Shown here piece after piece: positions 34,719 to 42,517 of a stretch of 64,000 nt of DNA. The notes beneath the pieces are model-generated. The model was not told the DNA's origin. It saw only the letters and a program-made list of their open reading frames with translations, and did not search any database. The position numbers and the translations under genes were made by a program. The stretch is taken from positions 1 to 64,000 of the forward strand of contig JACKBN010000015.1 in assembly GCA_020634565.1 (NCBI GenBank). Reading direction: 5' to 3'. Within the stretch, counting starts at the first letter, position 1; the number at the start of each line of letters is the position of its first letter. The stretch comes from Ardenticatenaceae bacterium. GTDB lineage: Bacteria > Chloroflexota > Anaerolineae > Promineifilales > Promineifilaceae.

Positions 34719-36164
34719 TTAACTGGCGCTGCGCCGATGACCTAGCCAGCCCAGCAGCAGCGGCAGCACAAAAACGAGCGGCACGCCGATGAGATGGGCC
34801 GCCAACTGACTGCCGCCCAGCGCGTAGACTCGCAAATGCCCATAAACCAGCACCGATAGCTGTACCAGCAGCAAGCTCCATAATCCGGCGCTGAGGCGAA
34901 AAGAGAGGGTTGGCTCGCTTGTCTCATCTTCCAGCAGCAGCCAGAGGAAGGGCCAGGTACTGTACCAAAGGCGAAAGCTGAGCGCCTGGAAGCTGTAGGC
35001 GGTCATGAATTCAGCCGCAGCTTTTAAGGGCGAACGGCCGTATCGCCAGCCCCACCACGCCAACAAAACCCCCAACAAAATGAATGGCAGCCGGAACAAG
35101 TTGCCCACCCCGTCAATCAACGCAGGCGTGATCGGTTGTCCCCATTCGCCGAGCAGCAAAATGAGCAGCGTAGCGGGTGAAAACCCCGGCCCGCCAGAAG
35201 CTTCGCTCACCAGCCGGGTAACCAGATCGTAGGGTGAGCCAAAGGGGAGGAAGCTGAGGAAAACTGCCGTTCCGCCCAGCACCACACTCCAGCCCACCAA
35301 CTTTAAGCGAGCCGTATTGCTTTGTGCCATTTGCCAACAGGCCACGGCAAAAAATGGCAGTGGCAGCAGCCCAATCGGTTTGGTAAGCGCCCCCAACAGC
35401 AAAAAGAGGAGGACGGGTAACGGCCGTTTCTGCCGCCAAAACCAGAGCGCCACCAGCTGCCACACCATCATCAGCACATCATTGTGCCCGTCCACCACAA
35501 ACATCAGCAGCAAAGCGGGATTCCACAGCCAGAGCAGCGTAAAGCTGCGCTGTTTGGCGGCATCGGCCTGGGCCAGCAGCCGCCAGATGAGCCAGCCGCT
35601 CACCAAATGCGCCAGCAACCCCACCAGCTTAAACGCCAGCAGCCCCGCCAGCAGATTGTTTTGCGTCAATCCGGTGATGCCGCTCGCTAACAGTTCCCAC
35701 AGAGGGCCATAGGGTGATGTTTCACCGGCCCATTCCCCTGCCAGTGGTAAAAATGGATCGTCGGGGAAGGCATTGGGCGGTGCGACGTATGGATTTTGCT
35801 CGTAAATGCTGCTGACACGCCCGCGAATAACGTAGCGGTATAAATCGTTGGCGTTGATAGGGTAGGTTTGCAGCAGGGGGATGGCAAAAAGGACGGCCGT
35901 TCCCAACAAAAATGGCAGCGATGGCGTGACGGTGCGCATTTGCACGCCGCGAAAGGCCAGCGAGTACAGGCCAAACAGCGCCAGTAGCAGCAGCGCATAG
36001 CCGAATCCTGCCAGCAGCGAGGGGGCGAAGGTGCGCACGTCTTGCAGGGGGAGCGTGTTGAAATACGGCCGTAACGGAAACCAGAGCCAGAAAACCAGAT
36101 ACCCCAGCAGTGAAGCCAGCGCCAGTAGGGTTAAATTGGTTTGTTTGGGGATAAATTTGGTCAC
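34719..36164 (-). CDS. Polytopic GT87-type (mannosyltransferase-like) glycosyltransferase
   Basis: The 481-residue protein has about eleven to thirteen hydrophobic segments of a GT-C glycosyltransferase. NANDLYRYVIRGRVSSIY, EQNPYVAPPNAFPDDPF and SPYGPLWELLASGIT match the first periplasmic loops of polyprenol-phosphate-mannose transferases (GT87/MptB-like), in which an Asp near the first loop is catalytic. It would transfer a sugar from a polyprenyl carrier to a surface glycan. A GTG at 36164 is the only reasonable start. It lies 80 bp after the kinase gene on the same strand; a TATAAT in between suggests its own promoter. Confidence 0.82.
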   Translation of the reverse strand: MTKFIPKQTNLTLLALASLLGYLVFWLWFPLRPYFNTLPLQDVRTFAPSLLAGFGYALLLLALFGLYSLAFRGVQMRTVTPSLPFLLGTAVLFAIPLLQTYPINANDLYRYVIRGRVSSIYEQNPYVAPPNAFPDDPFLPLAGEWAGETSPYGPLWELLASGITGLTQNNLLAGLLAFKLVGLLAHLVSGWLIWRLLAQADAAKQRSFTLLWLWNPALLLMFVVDGHNDVLMMVWQLVALWFWRQKRPLPVLLFLLLGALTKPIGLLPLPFFAVACWQMAQSNTARLKLVGWSVVLGGTAVFLSFLPFGSPYDLVTRLVSEASGGPGFSPATLLILLLGEWGQPITPALIDGVGNLFRLPFILLGVLLAWWGWRYGRSPLKAAAEFMTAYSFQALSFRLWYSTWPFLWLLLEDETSEPTLSFRLSAGLWSLLLVQLSVLVYGHLRVYALGGSQLAAHLIGVPLVFVLPLLLGWLGHRRSAS

Positions 36165-36168
36165 AGGT

Positions 36169-36229
36169 CAGTATTCAGTGTGTTAGTCATCAGTTTTGGG
36201 ACCGATTATAAACTGTTTACTGAATACTG
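36169..36229 (-). promoter_or_regulatory. Inverted repeat containing a -10 box upstream of the GT87 gene
   Basis: CAGTATTCAGT (36169-36179) pairs exactly with its complement at 36219-36229. Between them the minus strand reads TATAAT (36205-36210), but no good -35 is at the right spacing. It may be a regulated promoter or simply another spacer hairpin. Confidence 0.4.
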
Positions 36230-36244
36230 CTTACTGGACGCAGA

Positions 36245-37711
36245 TCACGCGGCGACGTGACTGCCGTGTTTGTCGAGGGGAACAACCAGGGTGACGGAGG
36301 TGCCGTGGCCGGGTGCGGATTCCAATCGGAGTGAACCATCGATCCGGTCGGCGCGTTCACGCATGTTAACCATGCCCAGGCTGCCACGGGAACTGTAATC
36401 CTGGTTAACCGCCTGCACGTCAAAGCCCACGCCGTTGTCTTGCACCAGGGCCACAAATAGATTGTCTTCTTGCCAGAAGCGCACCTGGACTTTGCTGGCG
36501 CGGGAATATTTGCGGGCGTTGCCCAATGCTTCTTCCACAATCGAGAAGACGACGCCTTGGGCCTGCTCGTTCAGCAGTTCGCCATGCTGGCCGCCGATGA
36601 GGCGGATGTTCAGCCCGTCTGTCTCTTTAATGCGAGCGATGACGGTTTCGACGGCTGCGCCAAGGCCTTGCGTTTCCAGAACCAACGGCCGTAATGTAAA
36701 CAACATGCCGCGAATCTCTTTGGAGGTTTGTTTGGCCAGCTCTTCCACTTTTTCCAGCTCGCCTAGCGCCTGTTCCGGGTCGCGAGAGAGCAGGGAGCGA
36801 ATGAAGTTGATGCGCATGGCAATGGCGGCGATGGTTTGCGTAGGGCCATCATGCAGATCGCGGGCCAGCTCTTTGCGTGCCTCTTCGTCTGCTTCGATGA
36901 TGCGCAGTTTTTCTGCTTCGAGCCGTTGGTAAAGCTGGGCATTTTGCAGGGCAATGACGGCCTGGTCGGCCACGCCGTTGAACAGCTCAAAATGCTCTTT
37001 GTCGAATTTAACGGCCGTATCCGAGCCAATGACAATCGCGCCAAAAATCTGGAAGCCGGCCCGTAGCGGAATACAGGCGGCCGTGAGGCAGCTGTGAAAA
37101 GCGACAAACTGGCGCAGTTCCGGGTCTTGCCGGGGGTGGTCCGTGGTGACGGGTTCAGCCTGGGTAAGCGCCGCCCCGACGATGCCTCGTTTGCCTTGCA
37201 TCTGCTTGTCAAAATCTACGGCCGTAAAGCGCCGTGTGGCCACGGGAATCAAATCTTCGCCATTAAACAAAAAGACAGCCCCTACCAATGATTGGCGGGG
37301 AATCCCCATCTCTTCGATGGCCAGGCTGCATACGTCCAAAGCCTCTTCCACCACACGCTCAAAGCTTAGTGTGGCGCGCATAACAGAGGCCATTGATTGC
37401 AGCGATTTGGCTCGATTGTTGGCGGCACGTAGTTGGTGTAGCTCTGCATCAACCATCTGCGTGGTGTTAGATTGCACACGTTCTGAGTGGCGGTCTACTA
37501 CTGCGTACACCAGCACCAGCCCCAAAATAATGGTTAAACCGGCAATGGCCATGCCTGGCAGCCAGTCTAGCAGGGTGGCACTAAGCACCAACGAATAGAC
37601 CACAAAAAATGAGGCCGCGGCAACACTTAACAGCAGCAAAAAAATGCCAATTAGGAACCAATTGAGCCGCTGAAATTCTTTTTTTATTTTTGCTGCTAAA
37701 TTTTTACTCAT
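36245..37711 (-). CDS. NarL-type sensor histidine kinase with GAF domain
   Basis: From ATG 37711 the protein is 488 residues. Two N-terminal membrane helices (WFLIGIFLLLLSVAAASFFV and LLDWLPGMAIAGLTIILGLV) are followed by a coiled region. A GAF domain (about 105-260) precedes a HisKA_3 dimerisation/phosphoacceptor domain, ARDLHDGPTQTIAAIAMRIN, with the phosphorylatable His in LHDG. The HATPase domain has VQDNGVGFDV and RGSLGMVNMRERADRI. This kinase class phosphorylates LuxR/NarL-type response regulators, but none lies nearby, so it is an orphan here. The upstream TTG is unlikely to be the start. The signal sensed is unknown. Confidence 0.9.
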   Translation of the reverse strand: MSKNLAAKIKKEFQRLNWFLIGIFLLLLSVAAASFFVVYSLVLSATLLDWLPGMAIAGLTIILGLVLVYAVVDRHSERVQSNTTQMVDAELHQLRAANNRAKSLQSMASVMRATLSFERVVEEALDVCSLAIEEMGIPRQSLVGAVFLFNGEDLIPVATRRFTAVDFDKQMQGKRGIVGAALTQAEPVTTDHPRQDPELRQFVAFHSCLTAACIPLRAGFQIFGAIVIGSDTAVKFDKEHFELFNGVADQAVIALQNAQLYQRLEAEKLRIIEADEEARKELARDLHDGPTQTIAAIAMRINFIRSLLSRDPEQALGELEKVEELAKQTSKEIRGMLFTLRPLVLETQGLGAAVETVIARIKETDGLNIRLIGGQHGELLNEQAQGVVFSIVEEALGNARKYSRASKVQVRFWQEDNLFVALVQDNGVGFDVQAVNQDYSSRGSLGMVNMRERADRIDGSLRLESAPGHGTSVTLVVPLDKHGSHVAA

Positions 37712-37825
37712 GTCGGACAACAATAGAACATTTTGGGTTTACACAAAAGCAGGATCCCTCGTAAAAATCAGTGTTGTCTACATTGCTGCTTTTGCTAACT
37801 GCTAGCTGTGCGCTCACAAACTTTA

Positions 37826-37831
37826 ATTATA
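37826..37831 (-). promoter_or_regulatory. Candidate -10 box upstream of the kinase gene
   Basis: The minus strand reads TATAAT about 115 bp before the kinase start, but no clear -35 is at standard spacing. The rest of the 273-bp gap (37712-37984) shows an AAAAGCAG/CTGCTTTT inverted repeat near 37745-37792 and nothing else I can assign. Confidence 0.3.
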
Positions 37832-37984
37832 CAGGACCGGTCCAAAATAACGATAGGATCAAACGCATAAAGCTTGGACTGATGGTACTATGTTTCAGGT
37901 TTCCTTCAGTTTGCCTTGCGATGCAGCAAATATGTTGAAATACCCTCTATTTTTACCGCGGATACGCTACATTTCAGGCGATTT

Positions 37985-38899
37985 TTAGGAAATTGTCATT
38001 AAAGCGCGAGCAATGTTAGCGGCAACATAGCCATTATTGCGCAATAAAGCGACATTGGCTTGCAGGCTACGGCCGTTTGTCAATTCCACCACGCGCCGCA
38101 ATAACCAAGGCGTCGAGGCCGGCCCGTGAATGCCTTCCTTGTCGGCCTCTTGTGTGGCCTGGGCAATTGCCGCTTCTACCATGTCGGGATCACAGGCATC
38201 CGCTTCTGGCACGGGGACGGTGACCAGCAGGCCGTTTTGCTGCCCCAGTTGCTGATGGGCTTGCATGACGCGGGCCACCGCTTCTGGCGTGTCCAGGCGG
38301 ATGTCAACCGGCAGGCCACTGCTGCGGGCAAAGAAGGCAGGCAGCTCATCGGTGCCATAGCCGATGATGGGCACGCCGTGAGTTTCTAACACTTCACGGG
38401 TGGCAGGCAAATCCAAAATAGATTTGGCGCCGCTGCTGACGACCGTTACGGGCGTTTGCCCCAACTCTAGCAGATCGGCGCTAATGTCAAAGGGATGGCC
38501 CCGGTGCACCCCGCCAATGCCTCCTGTGGCAAAGAGGTGAATCCCGGCCAGATGGGCCAGAATCATAGTGCCAGCGACCGTGGTGGCGCCATCTTCTTGA
38601 TTGCCAATGGCCAAGGGAATGTCACGGCGGCTGCATTTGCGTACGGCCGTTCCCGCCAATTGCCCCAAATATTCCAGCTCATCATCCGTAAGCCCCACAT
38701 GCACTTTGCCTTTGATGATGGCGATGGTAGCGGGCAAGGCGCCTCCTTCACGAACGGCCGTTTGCATTTTTACGGCCGTGTTTACATTATCTGGGTAAGG
38801 CAGACCGTGGGTAATTACCGTGCTTTCCAGAGCAACCACTGGCTGGTTTTGGGTTAATGCTTCGGCTACCTCTGCCTGAATTTGTATAAAATCATGCAT
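37985..38899 (-). CDS. psuG: Pseudouridine-5'-phosphate glycosidase
   Basis: The 304-residue protein matches PsuG along its length. Visible motifs are VVALESTVITHGLPYPDNV, ATIAIIKGKVHVGL, LAGIHLFATGGIGGVHRGH, VVSSGAKSILDLPATREVLE, VPIIGYGTDELPAFFARSSG and HGPASTPWLLRRVVELT. The enzyme reversibly cleaves pseudouridine 5'-phosphate into uracil and ribose 5-phosphate in the cytoplasm, with Mn-dependent chemistry and an active-site lysine. The usual partner kinase PsuK is not adjacent. GATGAGGA precedes ATG 38899. The gene carries four ACGGCCGT copies, including two 20 bp apart. Confidence 0.95.
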   Translation of the reverse strand: MHDFIQIQAEVAEALTQNQPVVALESTVITHGLPYPDNVNTAVKMQTAVREGGALPATIAIIKGKVHVGLTDDELEYLGQLAGTAVRKCSRRDIPLAIGNQEDGATTVAGTMILAHLAGIHLFATGGIGGVHRGHPFDISADLLELGQTPVTVVSSGAKSILDLPATREVLETHGVPIIGYGTDELPAFFARSSGLPVDIRLDTPEAVARVMQAHQQLGQQNGLLVTVPVPEADACDPDMVEAAIAQATQEADKEGIHGPASTPWLLRRVVELTNGRSLQANVALLRNNGYVAANIARALMTIS

Positions 38900-39062
38900 T
38901 GATTATCCTCATCTTCTCATGGTATCTTATAGTCAATCATCCATCGCAGGTAACATTGCACACCGAACCATAGACGGAGCGAACCTGTAAAAACAGGAAC
39001 GGCCGTTATTCTAACAACTTATCGGACTGAATGCCCTTCACACGTCTTACCGTGGGTTGTTT

Positions 39063-40034
39063 ATGAGTGAAATTAGTAATCCACAACAAATTCAAGCTCG
39101 CCAACGTTTTGAGAATGCCCTGCGTCAGGCGGCTCGGGCGCAGCTATCGGCACGCCTGACGGGCGAAGATATTCACCTGATTCCGTTTGAGGCCATTCGG
39201 GCTGAGCTGCGGCAGCAAAACCCCTATTATCGTGGATTGGTGGAAGTGCCGTTGGATGCCATTGTGGGCAGTGTGGGACGCTACAAAACGTTCACTCGCA
39301 AGTTTTTGCCGCTAACGCGTGGCGTTGAGGAACGTTGGGTGGCGGTGGATGCGTTGGCCAGCCGGACGGGTTGGCCGCCGGTTGAGCTCTATCAGGTGGG
39401 CAACATTTACTTTGTGCAAGATGGCAATCATCGTGTTTCGGTGGCCCGGCAGTTGGGGATGAATGCGATTGAAGCGCATGTGCGGGCTTATCCGGTGGAT
39501 TTAGAAGTTGACCCCTCAGAGAATTTAGATCAAATTTTCATTCAGCTGGGCGAGCAGAACTTTTTAGCCATGACGGGGCTGGCGGAACGTTTTCCCGATC
39601 ACAACATCCAGTTTACGTCACCGGGGCGGTACACGGAACTGCTGGCCCAAATTCGCAATTTGCAGCAAGTTTTGTCGCAAATTGATGGTGAACCGATGGC
39701 CTGGGAAACGGCCGTTGACGCCTGGTATGAAATGATCTATCTGCCCACCGTACAGATTATTCACGATTCAACCTTGTTGGCTGATTTTCCTGGTCGCACC
39801 GAGGCGGATTTGTTCGTTTGGCTGTCACAACAGCGGGATCGCCTGCAAGAACATTACGGAACATTTGAAAACCTGGCCGATTTGGCCCAATTTCTGGCCG
39901 ATGAGTATCGCGAAGTTGGGCTGCCTCGGTTAACACGGCAAGTGCGGCGCTTACTTGGCGTTAACAGCTTGGCCCCTTTGGAAGAAGTTGCTAATTCAGA
40001 TTCCCCTGCATCGGAGAAGGGAGAGGACGATTAG
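39063..40034 (+). CDS. ParB/Srx-fold protein, unknown role
   Basis: The 323-residue protein has a ParB-like N-terminal domain: IPFEAIRAELRQQNPYYRG, EVPLDAIVGSVGRYKTFTRK and YFVQDGNHRVSVARQLGM. The DGNHR motif corresponds to the nucleotide-binding GxxR/HR signature of ParB/sulfiredoxin folds. The remaining 200 residues are helical and not assigned. No partition ATPase is near, so a chromosome-segregation role is not supported; similar proteins in Chloroflexota and Actinobacteria are annotated only as ParB-like or DUF4032-like. I chose ATG 39063 over a TTG two codons earlier. The CBM48 gene follows after 30 bp and is probably co-transcribed. Confidence 0.7.
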   Translation: MSEISNPQQIQARQRFENALRQAARAQLSARLTGEDIHLIPFEAIRAELRQQNPYYRGLVEVPLDAIVGSVGRYKTFTRKFLPLTRGVEERWVAVDALASRTGWPPVELYQVGNIYFVQDGNHRVSVARQLGMNAIEAHVRAYPVDLEVDPSENLDQIFIQLGEQNFLAMTGLAERFPDHNIQFTSPGRYTELLAQIRNLQQVLSQIDGEPMAWETAVDAWYEMIYLPTVQIIHDSTLLADFPGRTEADLFVWLSQQRDRLQEHYGTFENLADLAQFLADEYREVGLPRLTRQVRRLLGVNSLAPLEEVANSDSPASEKGEDD

Positions 40035-40064
40035 CCCAACAAATGATTCAGGAGTTAAAAGTCT

Positions 40065-40361
40065 ATGCTCAAGAAAAATTATTCAAAAACAGGAACGACA
40101 TGCCGGGTAACATTTAAATTGCCGGCAGAAGTGGATGCGGAAACCGTGCATCTTTGTGGTGAATTTAATGCGTGGAGCCCCACAGAGAACCCCATGAAGC
40201 AGCTCAAGGATGGCAGCTACAGCGTAACTATTTCGCTGGAACGCGGGCAATCTTACCGCTTCCGTTACTTGCTGGATGGTCAGCGGTGGGAAAATGATTG
40301 GGATGCTGATGCCTACGTGGCCAACCAGTATGGCTCTGAAGATTCCTTAATCACCATCTAG
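40065..40361 (+). CDS. Stand-alone CBM48/AMPK glycogen-binding-like domain protein
   Basis: The 98-residue protein is a single early-set immunoglobulin-like domain of the isoamylase/AMPK-beta type. RVTFKLPAEVDAETVHLCGE, FNAWSPTENPMKQLKDGSY and YRFRYLLDGQRWENDWDADA keep the Trp and Lys positions that bind alpha-glucan. Such free-standing domains are common in bacteria and may bind glycogen or act as adaptor modules. AGGAG precedes the ATG at good spacing. It follows the ParB-like gene closely, suggesting a two-gene unit. It is followed by an intrinsic terminator. Confidence 0.85.
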   Translation: MLKKNYSKTGTTCRVTFKLPAEVDAETVHLCGEFNAWSPTENPMKQLKDGSYSVTISLERGQSYRFRYLLDGQRWENDWDADAYVANQYGSEDSLITI

Positions 40362-40399
40362 AAAACGTTCAAGAAAAGAAAACTGCATGCCTAAATACG

Positions 40400-40432
40400 G
40401 GTGCGTTGTCGGTGGGCAGCGCACCTTTTTGT
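40400..40432 (+). terminator. Intrinsic terminator after the CBM48 gene
   Basis: GGTGCGTTG (40400-40408) pairs with CAGCGCACC (40417-40425) with one G-T pair and an 8-base loop, followed by TTTTTGTT. It ends the ParB-like/CBM48 unit. Confidence 0.75.
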
Positions 40433-40487
40433 TGGGAGCAGGGAGTGAAATTTTAGTGAGAATGTCGTTTGGCGACGGGGCATCGGG

Positions 40488-40515
40488 TTGGCATCCCTTA
40501 GCGGCTGGGTATAAT
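40488..40515 (+). promoter_or_regulatory. Sigma-70 promoter of the parvulin lipoprotein gene
   Basis: TTGGCA (40488-40493) and TATAAT (40510-40515) are spaced 16 bp. The transcript would begin near 40522, giving a leader of about 35 bases. Confidence 0.65.
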
Positions 40516-40558
40516 CGCCCCAACTTTATGTGAAAACGAACATTTTCTTGGAATGTGT

Positions 40559-41554
40559 ATGAAACGAAACCTTTTGCTTTTCCTGTTACTGCCTATCTTG
40601 CTGTTGGCCTGTGGCGAAGAGGAACCATTACCCACAGTTGCCCCAGCCGTTAGTCTGGACCAGGCTGACGAGGGTCTGGCGCCTCCTGTGATTAGTGATG
40701 AACCCATTGTGCTGCCAACGGAAACGGCCGTTCCCCAAACTCCTACACCAGATGTCCCTCTGGCAGCCAGGGTGAACGATGAGCCGCTGCCGCTGGCTCT
40801 CTACGAGGCAGAGTTGGTACGGCATGAGCGGGCTATCGCCGAGTTGCCCAACGCCACGCCCAATCCCAATTACCAGGGTGAAGTGCTAAACGGGCTTATT
40901 GAGCGATTGTTGATTCGCCAGGCGGCGGCCGCACAGGGTTTGGTGGCTACCGATGAGATGGTGGAGCAAGCGCTGCAAACCTTGCAAGATCGGGCTGGTA
41001 GCGCCGAAAACTTTGCGGCCTGGTTGGAAGCCAATCAATACAGTGAGGCAGAGATTCGTAACGAAGTGGCGTATGGTTTGATTTTGGAGCAGATGGTAAC
41101 GGCCGTTACTCAAGATGTGCCTTTTGCGGTAGAGCAGGTACACGCCCGCTACATTCAGGTAGATACTCTGGATCTGGCCAATACCTTGCTGGCCCAAATA
41201 CGAAACGGAGATGATTTCGCCACGCTGGCCCAAATCCATTCGCTCGATCGTATCACGGGAGAAAATGGCGGCGATCTCGACTTTTTTGCGCAGGGCACCC
41301 TGCTGGTGCCAGAGGTGGAAGCCGCCGCCTTTGCCCTGACGGAGCCGGGCGGTGTGAGTGACGTGATTACGGCCGTTAACAGCGCGGGCAATTCTGTGTA
41401 TTACATTGTGCAACTCATAGAACGTGACCCGGAACGGCCGTTAGAGGCAGGTGCGCGGTCTATATTGCTGCAAGAAACATTTGAAAGCTGGCTCGATGGC
41501 CTTTGGCAATCAGCCGATATTGTTCGCCTGATTGAGGTGGACAGCGGTTCCTAA
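40559..41554 (+). CDS. Parvulin-type peptidyl-prolyl isomerase/foldase lipoprotein
   Basis: The 331-residue protein has a lipoprotein signal peptide (LLLFLLLPILLLAC, Cys18) and a Pro/Thr-rich linker. A SurA/PrsA-like N-terminal helical domain follows (LALYEAELVRHERAIAELPN, VLNGLIERLLIRQAAAAQGL). The C-terminal rotamase domain has VHARYIQVDTLDLANTLLAQ, RNGDDFATLAQIHSLD, GGDLDFFAQGTLLVPEVEAA and YYIVQLIERD. It is expected to help fold secreted proteins at the outer face of the membrane. GGA lies 6 bases before ATG 40559; an ATG two codons earlier is also possible. It has its own promoter, and the next gene follows after 15 bp. Confidence 0.88.
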   Translation: MKRNLLLFLLLPILLLACGEEEPLPTVAPAVSLDQADEGLAPPVISDEPIVLPTETAVPQTPTPDVPLAARVNDEPLPLALYEAELVRHERAIAELPNATPNPNYQGEVLNGLIERLLIRQAAAAQGLVATDEMVEQALQTLQDRAGSAENFAAWLEANQYSEAEIRNEVAYGLILEQMVTAVTQDVPFAVEQVHARYIQVDTLDLANTLLAQIRNGDDFATLAQIHSLDRITGENGGDLDFFAQGTLLVPEVEAAAFALTEPGGVSDVITAVNSAGNSVYYIVQLIERDPERPLEAGARSILLQETFESWLDGLWQSADIVRLIEVDSGS

Positions 41555-41569
41555 GTTATACCGGTAAAC

Positions 41570-42409
41570 ATGGCAAAAAAACATAAGCAGCAAACCGGTT
41601 GTGCTGGTCGTTTAATGAGTTTGGTGGCGGCATTATTGCTGTTACTTTCCGTGGCTGTTGTTACGGTTATTGTTCTCTTTTTTGTTGCGCCGGAACGACT
41701 CCCAGACATCTCTTTTGCAGATATTGAACAGGCCTTACCGACCGTGGCCATGCCCATAGCGCTGGCCACACCAGAAGATTTACCCACGCTTGTGGCGGCG
41801 ATTGAGCTGCCTTCAGAAACGCCTACGGCGACAGAGCCGCCGTTGGATGCTACCTGGACGCCTGTGCCCGTGCAGGCATCAGCTACACCGCTCCCTTTTA
41901 GCACCCTTAAACCATCATTAACGCCATCACCGCTGCCCATATTTCCCACCAAGACAGCCACGCCGACCTACACACCCACGAGCACCAATACCCCCACGGC
42001 AACGCCGCCGGGGCCAACTGCCACGCCGACTTCTACCCGCTCGGCCTATCCATTCACCAAAACAGACAACAGTCCATTTTATTTGCAAAATCATGCCAAT
42101 AATGCGGGCTGCGGTTGGTTAGGAATTGCTGGTGAGGTTTTGGATTTGGAACGAAATCCGGTGCTGGTTGGCAGCTATCGAGTGCATGTCTGGGGTAGCG
42201 GTATTGATGAGCGGGTTATCGTTGGTGGCGCTCCAGATTATGGTCCTTCTGGTTGGGAGCAGTTTGTGTTTGATTCACCTGTAATGCGCGATTATAACGT
42301 GCAACTGGAGTCGCCAAACGGTACGGCCGTTTCCCAAATTTACCGCGTGCAAACCCGTACCAGCTGTGATGAGAATCTGCTACAGCTTAACTTTGTCCAA
42401 AACCATTAG
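41570..42409 (+). CDS. Membrane-anchored extracellular protein of unknown function
   Basis: The 279-residue protein has one N-terminal membrane helix (SLVAALLLLLSVAVVTVIVLFFV). An extracellular Thr/Pro-rich linker with TPTYTPTSTNTPTATP follows (about residues 75-160). The C-terminal domain of about 110 residues contains GCGWLGIAGEVLDLERNPVL, RVHVWGSGIDERVIVGGAPD and SCDENLLQLNFVQN. Its two cysteines could form a disulfide. The domain looks like a small beta-sandwich; I recognise no family name. Fifteen bases separate it from the parvulin gene upstream, so it is likely in the same operon and may be a client or partner of secretion. Confidence 0.7.
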   Translation: MAKKHKQQTGCAGRLMSLVAALLLLLSVAVVTVIVLFFVAPERLPDISFADIEQALPTVAMPIALATPEDLPTLVAAIELPSETPTATEPPLDATWTPVPVQASATPLPFSTLKPSLTPSPLPIFPTKTATPTYTPTSTNTPTATPPGPTATPTSTRSAYPFTKTDNSPFYLQNHANNAGCGWLGIAGEVLDLERNPVLVGSYRVHVWGSGIDERVIVGGAPDYGPSGWEQFVFDSPVMRDYNVQLESPNGTAVSQIYRVQTRTSCDENLLQLNFVQNH

Positions 42410-42411
42410 GC

Positions 42412-42512
42412 ATCTATCCGCATATTGGCCACAGAGATCACAGAGATTTTTGAGATTGCTCACAACGCTCGATCGCCTCTTTCCCCTCTGTGGCTTTTTC
42501 ATAGATTCTAAG
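42412..42512. repeat. Spacer repeat with GCCACAGAG ends, copy 1
   Basis: GCCACAGAG (42428-42436) pairs with CTCTGTGGC (42486-42494), flanked by ATCTATCCGCATATTG on the left and TTTTTCATAGATTCTAA on the right. A second element with the same order of words lies at 51768-51866. It occupies the gap between convergent genes. Confidence 0.65.
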
Positions 42513-42517
42513 GTCGA

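Noticed and set aside
37712..37984. Possible tRNA or small RNA gene in the kinase/PsuG spacer
   Set aside because: No cloverleaf or T-loop consensus (GGTTCGAATCC type) is present; only an A+T-rich region with a short inverted repeat.
39063..40034. Chromosome partition protein ParB
   Set aside because: Only the ParB-like N-terminal fold is seen; no helix-turn-helix of ParB, no ParA neighbour and no parS-like sites were noticed.
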